Below are positions 61,620 to 64,000 of a stretch of DNA of 64,000 nucleotides, piece after piece (the first letter of the stretch is position 1; the number at the start of each line of letters is the position of its first letter). The DNA is from Paroedura picta (lineage: Eukaryota > Chordata > Lepidosauria > Squamata > Gekkonidae), in the NCBI RefSeq assembly GCF_049243985.1, contig NC_135374.1, positions 58,091,934 to 58,155,933 of the forward strand. The letters are read 5' to 3'. A model generated the notes under the pieces. It saw only the letters and a program-made list of their open reading frames with translations, was not told the DNA's origin and did not search any database. The translations under genes were made by a program, and so were the position numbers.

Positions 61620-62345
61620 CTACAATCAGGAGGCTGGAGAGTAGCAAATGTTTTTCAAAAGAGGAACCAGGAAATTGCAGGCCAGCCATGTGTTCAGTGA
61701 CTTGGTTGAATCTCTTAGAAACAAGAGCCTGGCTTCAGACCTTGAACGTTTAGTTCTCCCCTACTTTATATCTGAATACCTTTGTTTTGCCCATATTATG
61801 TTGTCTGACTCTTTTCCCAATAATTGGTCACGGGTAATTTTGTGTAAAATCAAGTCATTTCATACTGCAGAAACAAAAGGCTTTTAGAATTCTGTATCAG
61901 AGACATTGAGAAACAAACTGTATTTATTAGCTAGCAGGGCATTTCCCCAGTTATACATGGCTTGATTATAGGGTTCTAATTGCTTATTTCTTGCACCTCA
62001 AGTCTTTGCAAATCCACAGAGCTTTTATGCTTGTATGATTCAATGTCTTCTGCAGTCCTTTATGACAGATTCTTGAGAACAACTCGTCTGGAAAGACTCT
62101 GCCTGTGTGGAGCTGGAGTACCTGAATTTTCATCTCATGTTTTGCTTTACTGTAATTTCTATACCAAGCTGAGGAACTCTTCACTAAACCCTCATTTATA
62201 TAAGTTCAAAGGCAGTTTTGCTAAGCAATTTTACCTGACTGGAACCCTCCTATTACTAATTAAGTAGTAGCTAATATGAGGGTCTGGGAATTGCTTGGTA
62301 AAACCCTGGAGAAATCTCTTTTTCCACCTTTCTAAAACTTTATGA
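61620..62345 (+). mobile_element. LINE C-terminal and 3' fragment
   Basis: The plus strand reads RLERLCLCGAGVPEFSSHVL and LYCNF at about 62090-62160, a Cys-Cys-His-Cys pattern like the C-terminal zinc-knuckle region of the LINE at 32128-32652. It ends near a TAATAAATGATTAATAAATG tail. Probably the same or a related LINE clade. Confidence 0.55.
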
Positions 62346-62424
62346 TAGTTTATTTGTGTTATCTCTTGGTGCTATAAATATCTGCAACTTGTAATAAATG
62401 ATTAATAAATGTTTTTGTTTTATT

Positions 62425-62605
62425 GACCGTTTATGCACTGGGAACTTCACTGCCCCATCCCCCTGTCAGGAGCACAGATCAGATGTGGATGAGGTGCACC
62501 AGGCCAAATGCTCCCCCATGTGGGTGCAGGAAGAAGTGGGCCAACCTGCCATGACTAAAACTCCAGCCTGCAGCACGGCATGAAACCTCCAGTGCGTAAA
62601 CGATC
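62425..62605. mobile_element. 181-bp MITE, TTTATGCACTGG ends
   Basis: Left GACCGTTTATGCACTGG and the complement of the right end GATCGTTTACGCACTGG are inverted copies with two changes. ATT is duplicated at 62422-62424 and 62606-62608. It belongs with the TTATGCAC family by end sequence and 3-bp duplication. Non-coding. Confidence 0.85.
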
Positions 62606-62608
62606 ATT

Positions 62609-63129
62609 GACATCCTATTAAGTACTTTTTGGTGTCAGTCAAAGAATACGTCTGTTACATGAGAGTTTCAAACCAATGAAGAGAAACAAGTGCAAACAGC
62701 ACTTGTGAGGGGGAAAGCCCCTGCTTTTGGTTAATGGGTTTTTTGGTAGGTGGAATAACTATTTCTTCAACTAGTTTGAGCCATGTAGTCACCAACTGTG
62801 TTCCAATAGGAGCTTTCTCTTAGAAATGTTGCTGAAGCCATCTGTTTGGTTTAACAGCCCCATTGGTGAACTTGAGATCTTGACTCCCAATTAGTTCCTT
62901 GCTTAACTCACAATGACTTCCTTTAATTTTTGGCATGAACAAATCAGCAGGAGCTGTATTTCCTTTCCCTGGGGGGGGGGATTGCAATGACATTTTTGAG
63001 GAATACCAGCACAATATGACATCCTGAGAACCACAGCGGAGCTACAATACAGGGCTCTGCCATTGCACAGCCAATACTAGATGGTACCTCCTGCAGAGCA
63101 GAGGAAAACTAACAACCCCCACATCAGGA
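62609..63129. other. Nothing recognised
   Basis: Unassigned sequence with a G10 run at about 62971. Confidence 0.4.
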
Positions 63130-64000
63130 GGCCCATGCAGCATGTTTATTATTGATTAAATTTATAGCCCACCTTCCTCTGAAGACTCAAGGCGGGTTAC
63201 ATAAAAATATAAGTTCCATAAAACCCCCTAACCCATATAACTCCCAAGGTACCAAGATGGCCAGGTCCCTCCTACCTCCCACAGTCATCTAACAAGGTGC
63301 ACTAAAGGTCAGATAGTAGAACCTGAGAAGGGCCCATCACTCTTGCTGGCCTGGTCTAAACCCAAGACCTGGCTGAAGAGCTCCAGTTTGCAGGCCCTGC
63401 AGAACTTTGTCAGCTCCGTCAGGGCCCTCAGCTATCCTGGGAGCTCATTCCACCAGGTCGGGTCCAGGACTGAAAAGGTCCTGGCCCAGGTCAAGGCAAG
63501 CCATATCTCTCTGGGGCCAGGGACCACTAACATTAGTACTCACAGAGTGAATGGCCCTGTGGGGGGCATAAGCAGACAACTGATCCCTCAGGCTGGGCCC
63601 AAGCAACAAATGGCCCTAAAAGGTGGGAAGATGCGCTTCCTTTCCTGCCCAACCACAGGACCTTCGTCTTGGAGGGGTTGTGTTTCATCCAGCAACAGCT
63701 TACAAACAACTGGCAGATGTATCCAGGGGGGAGTCTGGGTGGCCATCCATGAGGAGATAGAGCTGGGTGTCATCTGCATACTGATGGCAACCCAGCCCAT
63801 AGTTCCAGACCAGCATAGTGAGTGGGTCCATGTCCCTAGCAACCCTGGCAACACAATCAAGGACTGGTCCCTGCTGACAATCTTGCAAGTGGGATACATA
63901 GGCACAGCCAACTGTTGCCTGACAGTGTGGCCAAGACCCTTGATGCCATGCTGCTGCTGCCTCTTCCCCAGGCGGAACCCCAGATAGCAGGGAGGAAGAA
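63130..64000 (-). mobile_element. L2 LINE 3' part, runs off the window
   Basis: 63140-63230 is the 3' end (TTTATAGCCCACCTTCCTCT). 63300-63500 is the complement of the C-terminal domain (GAGCTCATTCCACCAGGTCG is shared with the copy at 6750). 63810-63730 encodes LGCHQYADDTQLYLLMDGH, the RT catalytic box. It continues past 64000. The long plus-strand frame over this region is an antisense shadow. Confidence 0.85.

Noticed and set aside
63343-63987. 214-residue plus-strand frame
   Set aside because: It is antisense to an L2 LINE whose minus strand shows the YADDTQLYL catalytic box.
1-64000. A novel multi-gene defence, metabolic or mobile system
   Set aside because: The only supported host genes are two known cytokine-receptor genes. 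Everything else recognisable is repeat DNA or untranslated sequence.

Overview
This window reads as nuclear DNA of a squamate reptile, most likely a lizard. The host genes are vertebrate class II cytokine receptors split by introns. The repeat load is typical of squamates: CR1, L2 and Bov-B LINEs, Penelope-like elements, 5S-rRNA-headed and tRNA-headed SINEs, and many short non-autonomous hAT, mariner-like and Harbinger-like DNA transposons. I see no bacterial-style genes, CRISPR arrays or tRNA/rRNA genes, and no recognisable retrovirus with coding capacity.

Two host genes lie head to tail on the + strand. IFNAR2 (type I interferon receptor chain 2) has coding exons between about 18.0 and 34.6 kb, and its likely promoter is a CpG island at about 9.06-9.93 kb. 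IL10RB (the shared beta chain of the IL-10, IL-22, IL-26 and IFN-lambda receptors) has seven coding exons from 43767 to 59062, starting inside a second CpG island. This is the gene order and orientation of the mammalian IFNAR2-IL10RB-IFNAR1-IFNGR2 cluster, so IFNAR1 would be expected to the right. The two genes show the same series of intron phases (1,2,1,0,1,0), as expected for paralogues that arose by tandem duplication. Both encode membrane receptors with two fibronectin-III-like domains, one transmembrane helix and a tail that carries JAK-family kinases.

Layout: 1-9 kb is intergenic DNA with repeats. 9-18 kb is the first intron(s) of IFNAR2, with a Penelope-like element split by a hAT copy. 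18-34.6 kb is the IFNAR2 coding part, including a 3.1-kb nest of CR1, another LINE and a hAT copy in the last intron. 34.6-43.4 kb is intergenic, with CR1, a Harbinger-like element, L2, Bov-B and hAT. 43.4-59.1 kb is IL10RB. 59.1-64 kb is its 3' flank, with a nested SINE pair, LINE pieces and an antisense L2 running off the end.

The most useful open points are: (i) a 60-bp exon-like segment at 23582-23641 with near-ideal splice sites and matching phase, which would add a 20-residue acidic loop to IFNAR2 domain 1; (ii) the unresolved start of IFNAR2, because the exon I can see is too short to encode a whole signal peptide; (iii) a family of short elements ending in a TTATGCAC motif and flanked by 3-bp duplications, one of which interrupts a SINE exactly; and (iv) several datable repeat-in-repeat insertions. 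I found no previously undescribed multi-gene system.
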